A DNA stretch of 64,000 bases from DATARH01 sp963712835 (GCA_963712835.1 CAVQJJ010000011.1:62001-126000), one strand, 5' to 3'. Positions 16,557 to 25,312 are shown, numbered from the stretch's first letter. Numbers and translations are program-made. Notes: generated by a model not told the origin, from the letters alone.

Positions 16557-16613
16557 CCCGGGCCCGCGTTCATGGGTTCCGGGCTCGCGGCTGGGCCGCG
16601 CCCCGGAATGACG
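16469..16613. repeat. inverted repeat overlapping the RsmB-gene 3' end
   Basis: CGTCATTCCGGG at 16469-16480 pairs with CCCCGGAATGACG at 16601-16613. Inner arms CGCGGAACCCATGAACACGG (16499-16518) and CCGCGTTCATGGGTTCCGGG (16563-16582) also pair. The element contributes the stop codon of the upstream gene and fills the space before guaA. Confidence 0.85.
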
Positions 16614-16636
16614 ATCGAAATTAGAGGCGACCCGAA

Positions 16637-18184
16637 ATGACCGACCGCATCCTGATCCTCGATTTCGGCAGCCAGGTCACCCAGCTGATCGCGCGGCGGG
16701 TGCGCGAAAACGGCGTCTACAGCGAAATCCACCCCTATACGATGAGCGCGGAGGCGATAAGCGAGTTCGCCCCAAACGGCGTCATCCTGTCGGGCGGCCC
16801 GGCCTCGGTGACGCAATCGACGACGCCGCGCGCGCCCGACATCGTGTTCTCCATGGGCATGCCGGTACTGGCGATCTGCTATGGCATGCAGACGATGTGC
16901 GCGCAATTGGGCGGCCGGGTGACGCTCAGCGACAGCCAAGAATTCGGCCGCGCCGTCATCGACATCGTCGACGACTCGCCGCTGTTCGCCGAGCTGTGGC
17001 CGAAAGGCTCGCGGGCGCAGGTCTGGATGAGCCACGGCGACCGGGTCGACGCGATCCCCGAGGGCTTCCGCGTCGCCGCCGCGACCGACAGCGCGCCCTA
17101 CGCGTCGATCGCCGACGACAAACGGCATTTCTACGGCTGCCTGTTTCACCCCGAAGTCGTGCATACCCCGCAGGGCGGCGCGCTCTTGAAGAACTTCACC
17201 CATCGCATCTGCGGCTGCGGCGGCGACTGGACGATGGCCGCGTTCCGCGCCCAAGCGGTGCAGCGCATCCGCGACCAGGTGGCGGGCGGGCGCGTGGTGT
17301 GCGGCCTGTCGGGCGGGGTCGACAGCGCGGTCGCGGCGGCGCTGATCCACGAGGCGATCGGCGAGCGGCTGACCTGCATCTTTGTCGATACCGGGCTGTT
17401 GCGCATGGGCGAGGCCGAAGAGGTGGTGCGCCTGTTCCGCGGACACTACAACATCCCGCTCGTCCACCGCGACGCGGGCGAGCTGTTCCTCGGCAAGCTC
17501 TCGGGGGTCACCGATCCCGAGCAGAAACGCAAGATCATCGGTTCGACCTTTATCGATGTATTTGACGCGGAAGCGCAGCAGATCGGCGGGGTCGATTTTC
17601 TGGCGCAGGGAACGCTCTACCCCGACGTGATCGAATCGGTGAGCGCGACCGGCGGCCCGAGCGTCACGATCAAGTCGCACCACAATGTCGGCGGGCTGCC
17701 GGCGCGCATGAAGCTGAAGCTCGTCGAGCCGCTGCGCGAATTGTTCAAGGACGAGGTGCGCGAATTGGGCCGCGAGCTCGGCCTGCCTGCGCCTTTTGTC
17801 GAGCGCCACCCGTTCCCCGGCCCCGGCCTCGCAATCCGTATCCCCGGCGAAGTGACCAAGGAACGCGTGCAGATCCTCCAGCGCGCCGACGCGGTGTTCC
17901 TCGACGAGATCAGGAAGGCCGGACTCTACAACGAGATCTGGCAGGCCTTTGCGGTGCTGCTGCCGGTGAAGACGGTGGGGGTGATGGGCGACGCGCGCTC
18001 CTACGACAATGTCTGCGCGCTGCGCGCCGTCACCTCGACCGACGGGATGACCGCCGACTACTACCCCTTCCCGCACGAGGTGCTCGGCCGCACCGCGACC
18101 CGCATCATCAACGAAGTGCGCGGCATCAACCGCGTCGTCTACGACGTGACCTCGAAACCCCCCGGCACGATCGAGTGGGAATGA
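16637..18184 (+). CDS. guaA: GMP synthase (glutamine-hydrolysing)
   Basis: 515 residues, full length. It converts XMP to GMP using ATP and glutamine. The GATase class I domain has the nucleophile Cys81 (VLAICYGMQ), His171 and Glu173 (FHPEVVHT). The ATP-pyrophosphatase P-loop SGGVDS is at 225-230. The C-terminal dimerisation domain ends TSKPPGTIEWE, the universal end of GuaA. Its last codons form the left attachment site of the adjoining island; the protein end is preserved. Confidence 0.97.
   Translation: MTDRILILDFGSQVTQLIARRVRENGVYSEIHPYTMSAEAISEFAPNGVILSGGPASVTQSTTPRAPDIVFSMGMPVLAICYGMQTMCAQLGGRVTLSDSQEFGRAVIDIVDDSPLFAELWPKGSRAQVWMSHGDRVDAIPEGFRVAAATDSAPYASIADDKRHFYGCLFHPEVVHTPQGGALLKNFTHRICGCGGDWTMAAFRAQAVQRIRDQVAGGRVVCGLSGGVDSAVAAALIHEAIGERLTCIFVDTGLLRMGEAEEVVRLFRGHYNIPLVHRDAGELFLGKLSGVTDPEQKRKIIGSTFIDVFDAEAQQIGGVDFLAQGTLYPDVIESVSATGGPSVTIKSHHNVGGLPARMKLKLVEPLRELFKDEVRELGRELGLPAPFVERHPFPGPGLAIRIPGEVTKERVQILQRADAVFLDEIRKAGLYNEIWQAFAVLLPVKTVGVMGDARSYDNVCALRAVTSTDGMTADYYPFPHEVLGRTATRIINEVRGINRVVYDVTSKPPGTIEWE
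18169..18184 (+). other. left attachment-site core (guaA 3' end)
   Basis: GATCGAGTGGGAATGA encodes the last residues IEWE and stop of GuaA. Related copies reading AATCGAGTGGGAGTGA occur at 29431-29446 and 32553-32568. An integrase remnant starts about 300 nt downstream. The 3' end of guaA is a well-known insertion point for genomic islands. Confidence 0.8.
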
Positions 18185-18353
18185 TTTTGGCCTATCCGGG
18201 GCTATCCGACAGCGTCGCGGAGACCTCCGTAACACACTGATAAAAAAAATAAATCATCCAAAGACGTTCGGGGACTATCGGCCGGCAGAGATCGCCACTG
18301 ACGGACTCCTTGACGGTGCGCTCTCCCATTGCGAAATCCGATTTCGTCCGATG

Positions 18354-18390
18354 CCGTCAGGGTGTGAGCACTCGCTGACGGTCTTTTTTT
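18354..18390 (+). terminator. hairpin followed by a T run
   Basis: CCGTCAG (18354-18360) and CTGACGG (18375-18381) can pair around a 14-nt loop, followed by TCTTTTTTT. It lies 170 nt after guaA and 88 nt before the integrase start. The right arm belongs to a TGACGGTCTTTTT motif found six times in and near the island. Confidence 0.6.
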
Positions 18391-18477
18391 CTATCTAACC
18401 ATATGTAAGAAAAAGAGATTTTTGCGCGAGGATGCCTGAAAATGGCCTGACGGTCTTTTTTGGAGGAGGCGGTCCCG

Positions 18478-19585
18478 ATGTTGACCGATGCAGCCCTTAA
18501 GCATCTGAAACCAAAAGAGAAAATTTACAAGGTGACGGACCGGGACGGCATGTATGTCCTCGTAAAGCCGTCGGGGACCCTCTCTTTTCGGCTGGATTAC
18601 CGGATGAATGGACGGCGCGAGACCGTCACGTTCGGCAAGTACGGCCCAGCTGGGCTGTCGCTCGCTCGTGCGCGAGAGCTGTGCATCGACGCCAAGCGGG
18701 CGATCAGCGAGGGACGCTCGCCGGCGATCGAAAAGCAGCGGGAGAAGCGCCGGCTGCTAGAAGCGAGGAGCTTTGGGGAGTTCGGCGAGAAGTGGCTGAC
18801 CGCGGCGCCGATGGCGGACAGCACACGGGCGATGCGCCGGTCAATCTTCGAACGCGAATTGCTTCCAAGGTGGCGCACCAGGTTGCTGACCGAAATCACA
18901 CCGGATGACCTCCGGGCGCATTGTGGCGCCATCGTCGAGCGCGGCGCGCCAGCGACGGCGATCCATGTCCGCGACATCCTAGCAGATCTATGGCTTCGCG
19001 ATCTTGCACGGCGAGAAGGTCGCCAACCCGGCTGATGATGTTGGGCCCGCTTCGATCGCGACGTTCGTGCCGAAGGATAGATCGCTCTCGCCAACCGAGA
19101 TCAGGATTATGCTCAAGCTGCTTGAGAAGGTGGCGACGCTGCCGACCATTCGGCTCGGCATGCGCCTCTATCTACAGACCATGGTGCGCAAAAGCGAATT
19201 GCAAGACGCGATATGGGATGAGGTCGATTTCGAGAACGCTGTCTGGACGATCCCGAAGGAGCAGATGAAGCGCTCGAAGGCGCACAATGTTTATCTGTCG
19301 CGCCAGACGCTCGACATCATGATCGCGCTGAAGACCTGCGCAGGGAATTCGAGATACCTTTTGCCGTCGCGGTACGACGCGGATGCACCGATGTCGCGCG
19401 CGACATTCAATCGTGTCACTTACTCGGTCGTCGAGCAGGCGAAGAAGGAAGGTTTGCCGCTGGAGCCGTTCACGGTTCACGATCTGCGAAGGACCGGCTC
19501 AACGCTGCTCAACGAAGTGGGCTTCAACAGCGACTGGATTGAGAAGTGCCTTGCGCACGAGGACGGCCGTTCGTCACGCGGTGTG
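18478..19585 (+). pseudogene. tyrosine site-specific integrase, frameshifted and 3'-truncated
   Basis: The N-terminal part (MLTDAALKHLKPKEKIYKVT) is the DUF4102-type arm-binding domain of P4-like integrases, followed by the core-binding domain. At about 18985 the frame is lost (ILADLWLRD instead of a continuous IL-QIYGFAILHGEK), consistent with loss of two bases. The catalytic domain resumes in another frame with MRLYLQTMVRKSEL and the HDLRRTGSTLL box. Homology stops at GRSSRGV (19585), just before the expected GVYNKAEY region, so the catalytic Tyr is missing. GGAGGAGG lies 7 nt before the ATG. It is directly next to the guaA attachment site. Confidence 0.88.
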
Positions 19586-19731
19586 TTCAGCTTCAAGAAA
19601 GCTTCGCTCCGGCTCTCGCCTTGGAACAAGGCTACTTCGCGGCTGCAATAGGGCGTACCGAGGAGGCCCAGCAGCACGCGCACTTTCCAGCCGTTTAGCG
19701 ACGGCTGATAGTCATGGAGCGTGAGCATCAT
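19582..19731 (-). pseudogene. glutathione S-transferase N-terminal fragment
   Basis: About 50 residues of a GST thioredoxin-fold N-terminus (LTLHDYQPSLNGWKVRVLL, then SREVALFQGESRSEAFLKLN) start with a strong GGAGGA site and ATG at 19731 or 19728. They end exactly where antisense integrase sequence begins. The rest of the protein is absent. The junction marks a deletion or recombination that removed the 3' ends of both genes. Confidence 0.8.
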
Positions 19732-19913
19732 TTGTCCTCCTTCTTCAGCAGTGCTAGCGAACTGCATCGGAATCGATTCGCGGTCGGCTTCCCGTCTCAT
19801 GCGGTCGAATCCGTTGCCGGAGCCACCCTAGCCGGGCTTCCCGAAGAACGACCAATGCCTGCGCCGCGAGCTGACGGTTACGTTGCTGATGTAGGCCAGT
19901 GGTGCGAAAAACT

Positions 19914-20426
19914 TCACGCCTTCTTGGGTTTTGTTCGTCGAGCACATAGCGCGTCGTAAGCGGACTGCAGGTGCTCTGCAACCGTGGGTCCTTTCTGCCG
20001 ATTCGGACGTCCCAGGTGGGCATGTGCGAGTTCGGACATGAACTGATTCCACATGGCGGGGCCGCCTTCTTCCAGAAGCTGCGCCCTGATGCTCAGTTCC
20101 TCTGTTACGGGGGTATATCGCCGTCCCCAGGCGCCTAGTTGCGCGAAGACGGGCACCAAGGCGATCGCCTTCTCGGTCAGACTGTAGATGGCCTTCTGCT
20201 TATGAGTGGGGTCATCGGTCTTTGTGATCATTCCCTGGTCCAGCAGCATTTTCAGCCGGTCTGCCAGGATGTTGGACGAGATGCCTTCTTCGGACTGGGT
20301 CAGCAGTTCACGGAAGTGCCGCCGTCCGCCGAACATCATGTCCCGCAGGATGATGAGGCTCCACCGATCGCCAAAAACTTCCAGCGAGAGGTTGATCGGG
20401 CAACCCGACCGGTGACCGGCGTCCAT
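19914..20426 (-). CDS. HxlR family transcriptional regulator
   Basis: 170 residues. The winged helix starts GHRSGCPINLSLEVFGDRWSL, with the Cys near the N-terminus and RWSLIILRDMMFGGRRHFREL typical of HxlR/MarR-like redox or aldehyde sensors. A C-terminal extension of about 60 residues follows. Start at MDAGHRSG, with GGAG 6 nt upstream; an in-frame TTG four codons earlier is possible. It diverges from a RibD/DHFR-like gene across a 100-nt gap and probably controls it. Confidence 0.88.
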   Translation of the reverse strand: MDAGHRSGCPINLSLEVFGDRWSLIILRDMMFGGRRHFRELLTQSEEGISSNILADRLKMLLDQGMITKTDDPTHKQKAIYSLTEKAIALVPVFAQLGAWGRRYTPVTEELSIRAQLLEEGGPAMWNQFMSELAHAHLGRPNRQKGPTVAEHLQSAYDALCARRTKPKKA

Positions 20427-20527
20427 TCGCATCTCCAAAAACCGCTTGCATTATGGCATCAGTGGTCATACATTGCAACTGGTTTCGTATTGCAAGCGGA
20501 TAAACGTTGATATGAAAGGAGTGCGTT
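20427..20527. promoter_or_regulatory. divergent promoter region between the HxlR and RibD-like genes
   Basis: Two copies of the palindrome TTGCAA (20473-20478 and 20490-20495) are spaced 17 nt apart. They are plausible half-sites for the HxlR dimer, which commonly acts on its own divergent promoter. The strong AAGGAG before 20528 serves the plus-strand gene. Confidence 0.4.
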
Positions 20528-21169
20528 ATGACGAAAGTGCGTGTTGCGGGCTTTTCGATCTCGCTCGACGGTTTCGGAGCAGGGCCTGACCAAAGTCTTG
20601 AAAATCCGCTCGGCAAGCGCGGGCTGGGACTGCACCAGTGGATGTTCGGTACGCGCATGTTCCGGGCAATGACCGGGAAGGATGGCGGCTCGGACGGCGT
20701 CGATCAGGCCTATGCCCATCGTTCGATGGACGGGTTCGGCGCGTTCATCCTCGGCCGCAATATGTTCGGGCCGATCCGCGGGGCCTGGCCGGACGAGAGC
20801 TGGAAGGGCTGGTGGGGCGACAATCCACCCTATCACGCGCCGACCTTCGTGCTGACGCACCATCCGCGCGATCCGATCGATATGGAGGGCGGTACCACCT
20901 TCATCTTCGTGACCGACGGTATCGAGGCGGCGCTGGAGAAGGCGAAGCTCGCCGCCAAGGGCCGCGACGTGAAGATCGGTGGTGGCGTCGAGACGGTGCG
21001 TCAATATCTCCGCGCCGGGCTGATCGACGAGCTGCATTTCGCTTTGTCCCCGGTCGTGCTCGGGCAGGGCGAAGCGATGTTCACCGGGATCGACCTACCC
21101 GCGCTCGGCTACCGCGTCACCGAGCATCAGGCGACCGAGCATGCCACCCACTTCGTTCTCGGCCGATAG
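20528..21169 (+). CDS. RibD C-terminal/dihydrofolate-reductase-fold protein
   Basis: 213 residues. The DHFR-like fold shows VAGFSISLDGFGAGPDQS at the N-terminus, GAFILGRNMFGPIRG in the middle and the nucleotide-binding VKIGGGVETVRQYLRAGLIDELH near 145-165. Such proteins are NADPH-dependent reductases of unknown substrate, often beside HxlR or SRPBCC genes. An AAGGAG site precedes the ATG by 6 nt. The SRPBCC gene follows 40 nt downstream. Confidence 0.87.
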   Translation: MTKVRVAGFSISLDGFGAGPDQSLENPLGKRGLGLHQWMFGTRMFRAMTGKDGGSDGVDQAYAHRSMDGFGAFILGRNMFGPIRGAWPDESWKGWWGDNPPYHAPTFVLTHHPRDPIDMEGGTTFIFVTDGIEAALEKAKLAAKGRDVKIGGGVETVRQYLRAGLIDELHFALSPVVLGQGEAMFTGIDLPALGYRVTEHQATEHATHFVLGR

Positions 21170-21209
21170 GAGATGGGGCTGCTGATTACAAACATACCCA
21201 GGAGACAAC

Positions 21210-21665
21210 ATGACTAGCCCAGACCTGAAGCACTCCACCCTCGTACTCGAGCGCATTTGCGCTGCGCCTGTTGAGCGGGTCTTCGCGGCCTTTTCCAATC
21301 CAGAGGAGCGCGCCAGTTGGGGCACGCCTTCAGAAACAGCAGTTTTCATCTATGACAAGGTCGACTTCCGTGAAGGCGGTATCGATGTCTTCCGCTGTGG
21401 CGACAAGAGCAATCCCCGATATCGTGGAGTCACGACCTATTATGACATCGTTCCAAACAAGTACATCATTTCGAGCGAGGTCGTTGAGTCGCAAGGAAGA
21501 AAGCTCCTCATTTCGATGTCGACCACGGTATTTGAGCCGGAAGGCTCTGGCACTAAAGTCCTTGTCACCGTGCAGCTAACGTCCCTCGCCGGCGAGGACA
21601 TGCTCAACGGCGCGAAGTTCGGACACGACGCGTCTTTGGATAATCTCGTCAAGGCGATGCAATAG
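21210..21665 (+). CDS. SRPBCC (AHSA1-like) domain protein
   Basis: 151 residues. It begins with the START/AHSA1-like motif LVLERICAAPVERVFAAFSN, continues WGTPSETAVF and EGGIDVFRCG, and ends with the long C-terminal helix (EDMLNGAKFGHDASLDNLVK). These helix-grip proteins bind hydrophobic ligands or act in stress responses. AGGAG lies 5 nt before the ATG. It probably forms one transcript with the RibD-like gene under HxlR control. Confidence 0.85.
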   Translation: MTSPDLKHSTLVLERICAAPVERVFAAFSNPEERASWGTPSETAVFIYDKVDFREGGIDVFRCGDKSNPRYRGVTTYYDIVPNKYIISSEVVESQGRKLLISMSTTVFEPEGSGTKVLVTVQLTSLAGEDMLNGAKFGHDASLDNLVKAMQ

Positions 21666-21819
21666 GTTGGAGGCATTGGTCAGACAGCTAGACAAGGACG
21701 CCTATCGGATGCGTTTTTCCCAGACGTAATAATCGTGCCGTTGTTACATGGCTGGAATTGCGAGATCACCATATCCTCAAAGCCTAGCCTGGCCACGTGG
21801 CATAGGCCGTTCGGCTAAC

Positions 21820-22533
21820 TCACCCGACTCCGATACGCACCCCGCAGAGTCCGCTGATGATGGCGGCGGACACGAGTGCGCTCACCGCAAGCCCCGCCCA
21901 CCACGCGCGATTGGCGACCGGTACGTTCAGGCCGTGCGCGAGCAGGACGCTGCGCAGGCCGTACGCGAGGTGCGACAGCACAAAGAAGACGCCCAGCACA
22001 TAGTGCGGAAGCAGGCGGATGTTCCAGGCATCTTGGATCAGGCCGCTCGGGGCGCCCGAGGCCCAGCCCCGGTTGGTGTCCGTCCCGTGCATCAGCCGCG
22101 CCGAGACCAGCGCGGAGTTCAGGTGCGTGAGGATGAAAAACCAGAGGTAGACCCCGGACGCGACCTGGAAGAGCCGATACCGGTCGACGCGCAGCGCGCT
22201 CCACCGCCAGGCGAGCCATCCGCCGCCGACCACCTGGAACAGCAGGAACCCGACGAGCAGCGGCTCGATGGCCGGCGAGCGATAGAACTTGCGCCCCAGC
22301 TTCATGACGGCGGCATGCGCATCAGGGCCAACCAGGCCGAACAGGTGGTTGGCCAGGTGGAAGAACACATAGAACACGACGATGGCCGCGACCGCGCCGT
22401 GCGCTATGCGCAACCGCGCCGCGGGCGGAGAGGCTGCGACGGACGCCTCGCCGCCCGGCCCGACCCATCCGTCCGGCCGGATCAATACGGCGGTAGGAGC
22501 GGTTACGTCATCGAGTGCCGGAAGTTCCCACAC
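21820..22533 (-). CDS. cytochrome-b-like membrane protein fused to a monooxygenase tail
   Basis: 237 residues. Residues about 30-237 form a four- to five-helix membrane protein with paired histidines (FYVFFHLANHLF, FFILTHLNSAL, LLPHYVLGVFFVLSHLAY), like succinate dehydrogenase cytochrome-b subunits or ferric-reductase-type haem proteins. The first 30 residues (MWELPALDD to LIRPDGWVG) are instead the C-terminal end of an FAD aromatic monooxygenase, in frame with the remnant upstream. The GTG start lies inside that remnant. Either translation starts later inside the frame, or this is a non-functional fusion. The function is uncertain. Confidence 0.5.
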   Translation of the reverse strand: MWELPALDDVTAPTAVLIRPDGWVGPGGEASVAASPPAARLRIAHGAVAAIVVFYVFFHLANHLFGLVGPDAHAAVMKLGRKFYRSPAIEPLLVGFLLFQVVGGGWLAWRWSALRVDRYRLFQVASGVYLWFFILTHLNSALVSARLMHGTDTNRGWASGAPSGLIQDAWNIRLLPHYVLGVFFVLSHLAYGLRSVLLAHGLNVPVANRAWWAGLAVSALVSAAIISGLCGVRIGVG

Positions 22534-23270
22534 GCCGTCGTATCTGGCGTCAATCGACTGAACCCTCTCCGCTCACGGCGTGATGTCAAAGCCGCCTGGC
22601 TCACCGACGTTGAGCAGCACCGGCCGGGCATCGTGCAGCAGAGTGAAAACCCGCAGCGGGCCGTTGGCGGTGGTGAGGTCGAGGTCGGGCATGCGGCGTC
22701 CAAGCAGCGGATGTCCCTCGCCGAGATCGTAATGAATGTCCAAGCCCGACATCATCGCGGCGAATTGTTTGCGCGGCTCGTCCAGGCCGAGGAGTTCGGA
22801 CATCGTGTCGCGCAGTGCCCTCGTGCGTTCGTCTTCGCGGCGCAGCGCGACCGAGGCCATCGTGTTTTGCAACGCGCGGGCAGCGACCGGGTGGCGCTCC
22901 GCGTGATAGGTATCGAGTAGGCTCTCCGGTGACGTCCCCTTGACCACCTGGGCCAGCTTCCATCCCAAATTCACCGCGTCCTGCACACCGGTGTTGAGCC
23001 CCTGTCCACCGTCCGGGGCATGCACGTGTGCGGCGTCGCCGGCCAGCAGCACTCCTCCCTCGCGGTATGAGGCTGCCTGCCGTGTCATATCGGTGAATTT
23101 GGAGATCCAGGTGGGATTGTGAATCCCGTAATCGGTCCCGCATACGGTGATTAGCGCTTCGCTGAGATCGCGCAGGGTGGGTTCGGCCGCGGGGCCGACA
23201 TGCTGTTCGGTGACCATGAGGCGCACCGGCCCCTCATCCTTGTAGATGATCTAGCCGTCGCGGATCTCGT
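22444..23270 (-). pseudogene. FAD-dependent aromatic monooxygenase, broken
   Basis: The C-terminal half of a PheA/TetX-type flavin monooxygenase is clear: VLLAGDAAHVHAPDGGQGLN (the second FAD motif), then VNLGWKLAQVVKG and LLDTYHAERHPVA, ending with the thioredoxin-like domain. The frame is closed by a TGA at 22573 (FDITP-stop-AERVQSIDARYDG), where relatives have Trp. It continues in the same frame into the downstream membrane-protein gene. At the other end a TAG at 23251 interrupts the sequence, and the N-terminal FAD-binding half is missing. Confidence 0.82.
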
Positions 23271-23500
23271 ATTTCACTCTGCCGAAGGAATGGATGCCAA
23301 AGGCATCGCGGTGGATGCCTTTGGAATCATAGCGAAAAAATTTGACGGACTGACAGTCGGATTTAGACCGTCCTTCGATTGATCTCAAACGCTGAAAAGT
23401 CCATCGTTCGCCTCGCTCCCGCAAGCGGTCAAGCGCGGCCGCGTGCGTGCACCAGTGTGCCACCTTCGTTGAGCTTTCCCAACCCGACGGGTGCGAACTG

Positions 23501-24133
23501 TCAGGGCTTCACAAACCGATAGGCGAAGCGATCGGTCGCGCCCTTGATCGAGGGATCGAACACCTTGATCGCGTGCGGATCGTCCTCGTTCGCGAGCAGG
23601 GTGCTTTGCGCGTCCAGTACGAAGCCGGCCGCCTCCACCTCCTCGCGAACGGATGCAGGCTCAATCCGATGCAGCGACGGGGCGTCGTTCGTGCCCGCTC
23701 CGACGGCGGCGGCGTGGTCCACGATGACGTAGGACCCACCCGGCTTCAGCCGCTCGTAGACAGCTCGATTGAAACCGGCCGCTGTCGCGCCCTTCTTCTG
23801 GATCAGCGCGGTGTGGAGATCGTGGTAGAACAGGTGCAGCCACAGGACATCCGCGGGTTGCGTGACCTCCGGCATCGCCACGAGGTCCGCCGAGACGGCT
23901 TCGACGTTCTCTCGGCCCGGCTCCTTCGCAAGCGTCCGCATGCGGCCGACCGGATCGTTCTTGAAGTGGGCGACTTCGGCCGGCACGAAGCTGTAGACCC
24001 GCCCTTCGGATCCCACGATGCCGGAGAAGAGACGGGTCCAGTCGCCGTCGCCCGGGTAAACGTCGATGACGGTGGAGCCCGCATCGACGCGTGCGAACCG
24101 GATCAACTCGGATTGCTCGGATTGGTCGTACAT
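23501..24133 (-). CDS. class I SAM-dependent methyltransferase
   Basis: 210 residues. The SAM fold shows TVIDVYPGDGDWTRLFSGIV (motif I) at about 20-40, the acidic end of strand 2 (RVYSFVPAE), ADVLWLHLFYHDLH, and KPGGSYVIVDHAAA followed by the C-terminal strands. It resembles predicted methyltransferases with an N-terminal signal in other bacteria, but this copy lacks one. AAGGAG precedes the ATG by 6 nt. It is downstream of a SnoaL-like gene on the same strand. The substrate is unknown. Confidence 0.8.
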   Translation of the reverse strand: MYDQSEQSELIRFARVDAGSTVIDVYPGDGDWTRLFSGIVGSEGRVYSFVPAEVAHFKNDPVGRMRTLAKEPGRENVEAVSADLVAMPEVTQPADVLWLHLFYHDLHTALIQKKGATAAGFNRAVYERLKPGGSYVIVDHAAAVGAGTNDAPSLHRIEPASVREEVEAAGFVLDAQSTLLANEDDPHAIKVFDPSIKGATDRFAYRFVKP

Positions 24134-24167
24134 AGGGGTCTCCTTACGGCTGAGCTTTCGGCGAGCG

Positions 24168-24581
24168 CTACGCCGGTCTGGACGCGTCCATCTGCGAGGC
24201 CCGGGCCAGTGCTTGCGTGTCGACGTATTCCCGGATGCTCCTCAGCTTGCCGTCGCGGACCGTGATGGCGAAGATCCAGTCGTCCTCGAACGTCTTGTTC
24301 GTAGCCTTGATCTTTCCTCTCGCGAAGCCGACGACCAGGACCCGGTCTCCCTGCGCGACGAACTCCCGGGGTTCCGTGGACGTTTCCATCGACTTGGACG
24401 CCGTCTCAAGCAAATCCGCCAGTCCGGCGTGCCCGTGGCGCGTTCCGGCGAGCGGCCAGCCCTCGCCCGGAATGATCCACTCGATGTCTTCGGCGACCAG
24501 CGCCCGCAGAGCCTCCCTGTCGCCGCGGCCGATCGCGGCGAAGAAGTCCTTCACAGTCTGGACGTTCTTCTCAATGCTCAT
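24168..24581 (-). CDS. SnoaL/NTF2-like protein
   Basis: 137 residues with the cone-shaped NTF2 fold: N-terminal helix NVQTVKDFFAAIGRGDREAL, LVAEDIEWIIPGEGWPLAG, FVAQGDRVLVVGFARGKI, and FEDDWIFAITVRDGKLRSIREYVDT. Such proteins act as small isomerases/hydrolases or ligand-binding proteins. GGAG precedes the ATG by 7 nt. The ATG overlaps the stop of the truncated pirin frame by 4 nt, so the arrangement was created by the pirin truncation. Confidence 0.82.
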   Translation of the reverse strand: MSIEKNVQTVKDFFAAIGRGDREALRALVAEDIEWIIPGEGWPLAGTRHGHAGLADLLETASKSMETSTEPREFVAQGDRVLVVGFARGKIKATNKTFEDDWIFAITVRDGKLRSIREYVDTQALARASQMDASRPA

Positions 24582-24820
24582 AGGAATTCTCCGTTTCGCA
24601 CGGATCGGGTCGCGCTCGATCCGATGCCGCGATGTGGATGAAAAGGGAATATCCCCTGGGGCGTTCGATCCTCGGCCATCAGGACGAAGGGATCGGCGAA
24701 CGCGGCGTCCGGTGCATCGATCAAACGGCGAGCGCGATGTCCGGCAACTCGTCCCGACACGAACTGGGGGTCGTCGATGCGCGCTACATCTCGAACAAAG
24801 ATCGGTTTGACAGTGTTCAT
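24578..24820 (-). pseudogene. pirin N-terminal fragment
   Basis: 80 residues, of which about 70 match the N-terminal cupin of pirin-family proteins (DPFVLMAEDRTPQGIFPFHPHRGI, where HPHRG carries two metal-binding His). Full pirins are about 230-290 residues. The frame ends in non-homologous SATRSVRNGEFL and overlaps the next gene. The fragment has its own start but lacks most of both cupin domains. Confidence 0.75.
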
Positions 24821-24878
24821 CCTGAATCCCTCTGGAGACTAATTCGCGGACTCACAATGCACACGGCTCAAGGTTTTC

Positions 24879-25279
24879 TTACCGAACGATCCGGCGGACG
24901 AAGTGCAATTCAACAGCGGAGAGAGGGCCGCCGAGCTGTTGCATCGCACCGCCGTCCGCGAGAGAGCCGAGGTCGAGCGCGACCAAGCCAGTCGAATCGA
25001 TAAGTTCGACCACGAGCGCCTTGGCATCGCGATCGTCTCCAGGTGGGCAGCGCCTTAGCGACATCCGGGTGCGACTCGAAATGGACAGCCAAAAAGATGG
25101 TGTCCGCCTTGACCGCTTCCCCGAGTGTTTTGGGGATGATCGTGGGTCCGATCGCGGCGGCATCGGCTGCGAAGCTTTTCGGGTCTTGCGTGGTTGCCAC
25201 GGACACTTCAATGCCCTTGCGCAAACGCCTTGCCGAGAGCGTGGCCGATCTTGCCGAAGCCGATTATTGCGTAGCTCAC
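24879..25279 (-). pseudogene. NAD(P)-binding F420-dependent-reductase-like gene, frameshifted
   Basis: Three frames carry consecutive pieces of one protein. A GTG at 25279 starts VSYAIIGFGKIGHALGKAFA, closed by TGA after QGH. The next frame gives GIEVSVATTQDPKSF and ADTIFLAVHFESHPDVAKAL. A third frame gives the C-terminal DAKALVVELIDSTGLVALDL and GGAMQQLGGPLS. The middle of the protein is missing. Intact relatives are about 210 residues and reduce NADP or another substrate. Confidence 0.8.
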
Positions 25280-25312
25280 GGTGCTTCTCCGATCTTGTGT
25301 TAACGCCGGGGG

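Noticed and set aside
16553..18235. 560-codon minus-strand frame over guaA
   Set aside because: Shadow of guaA caused by high GC at third positions; no domain recognised.
24066..24810. Plus-strand frames opposite the SnoaL, pirin and methyltransferase genes
   Set aside because: Antisense shadows of genes with recognised folds.
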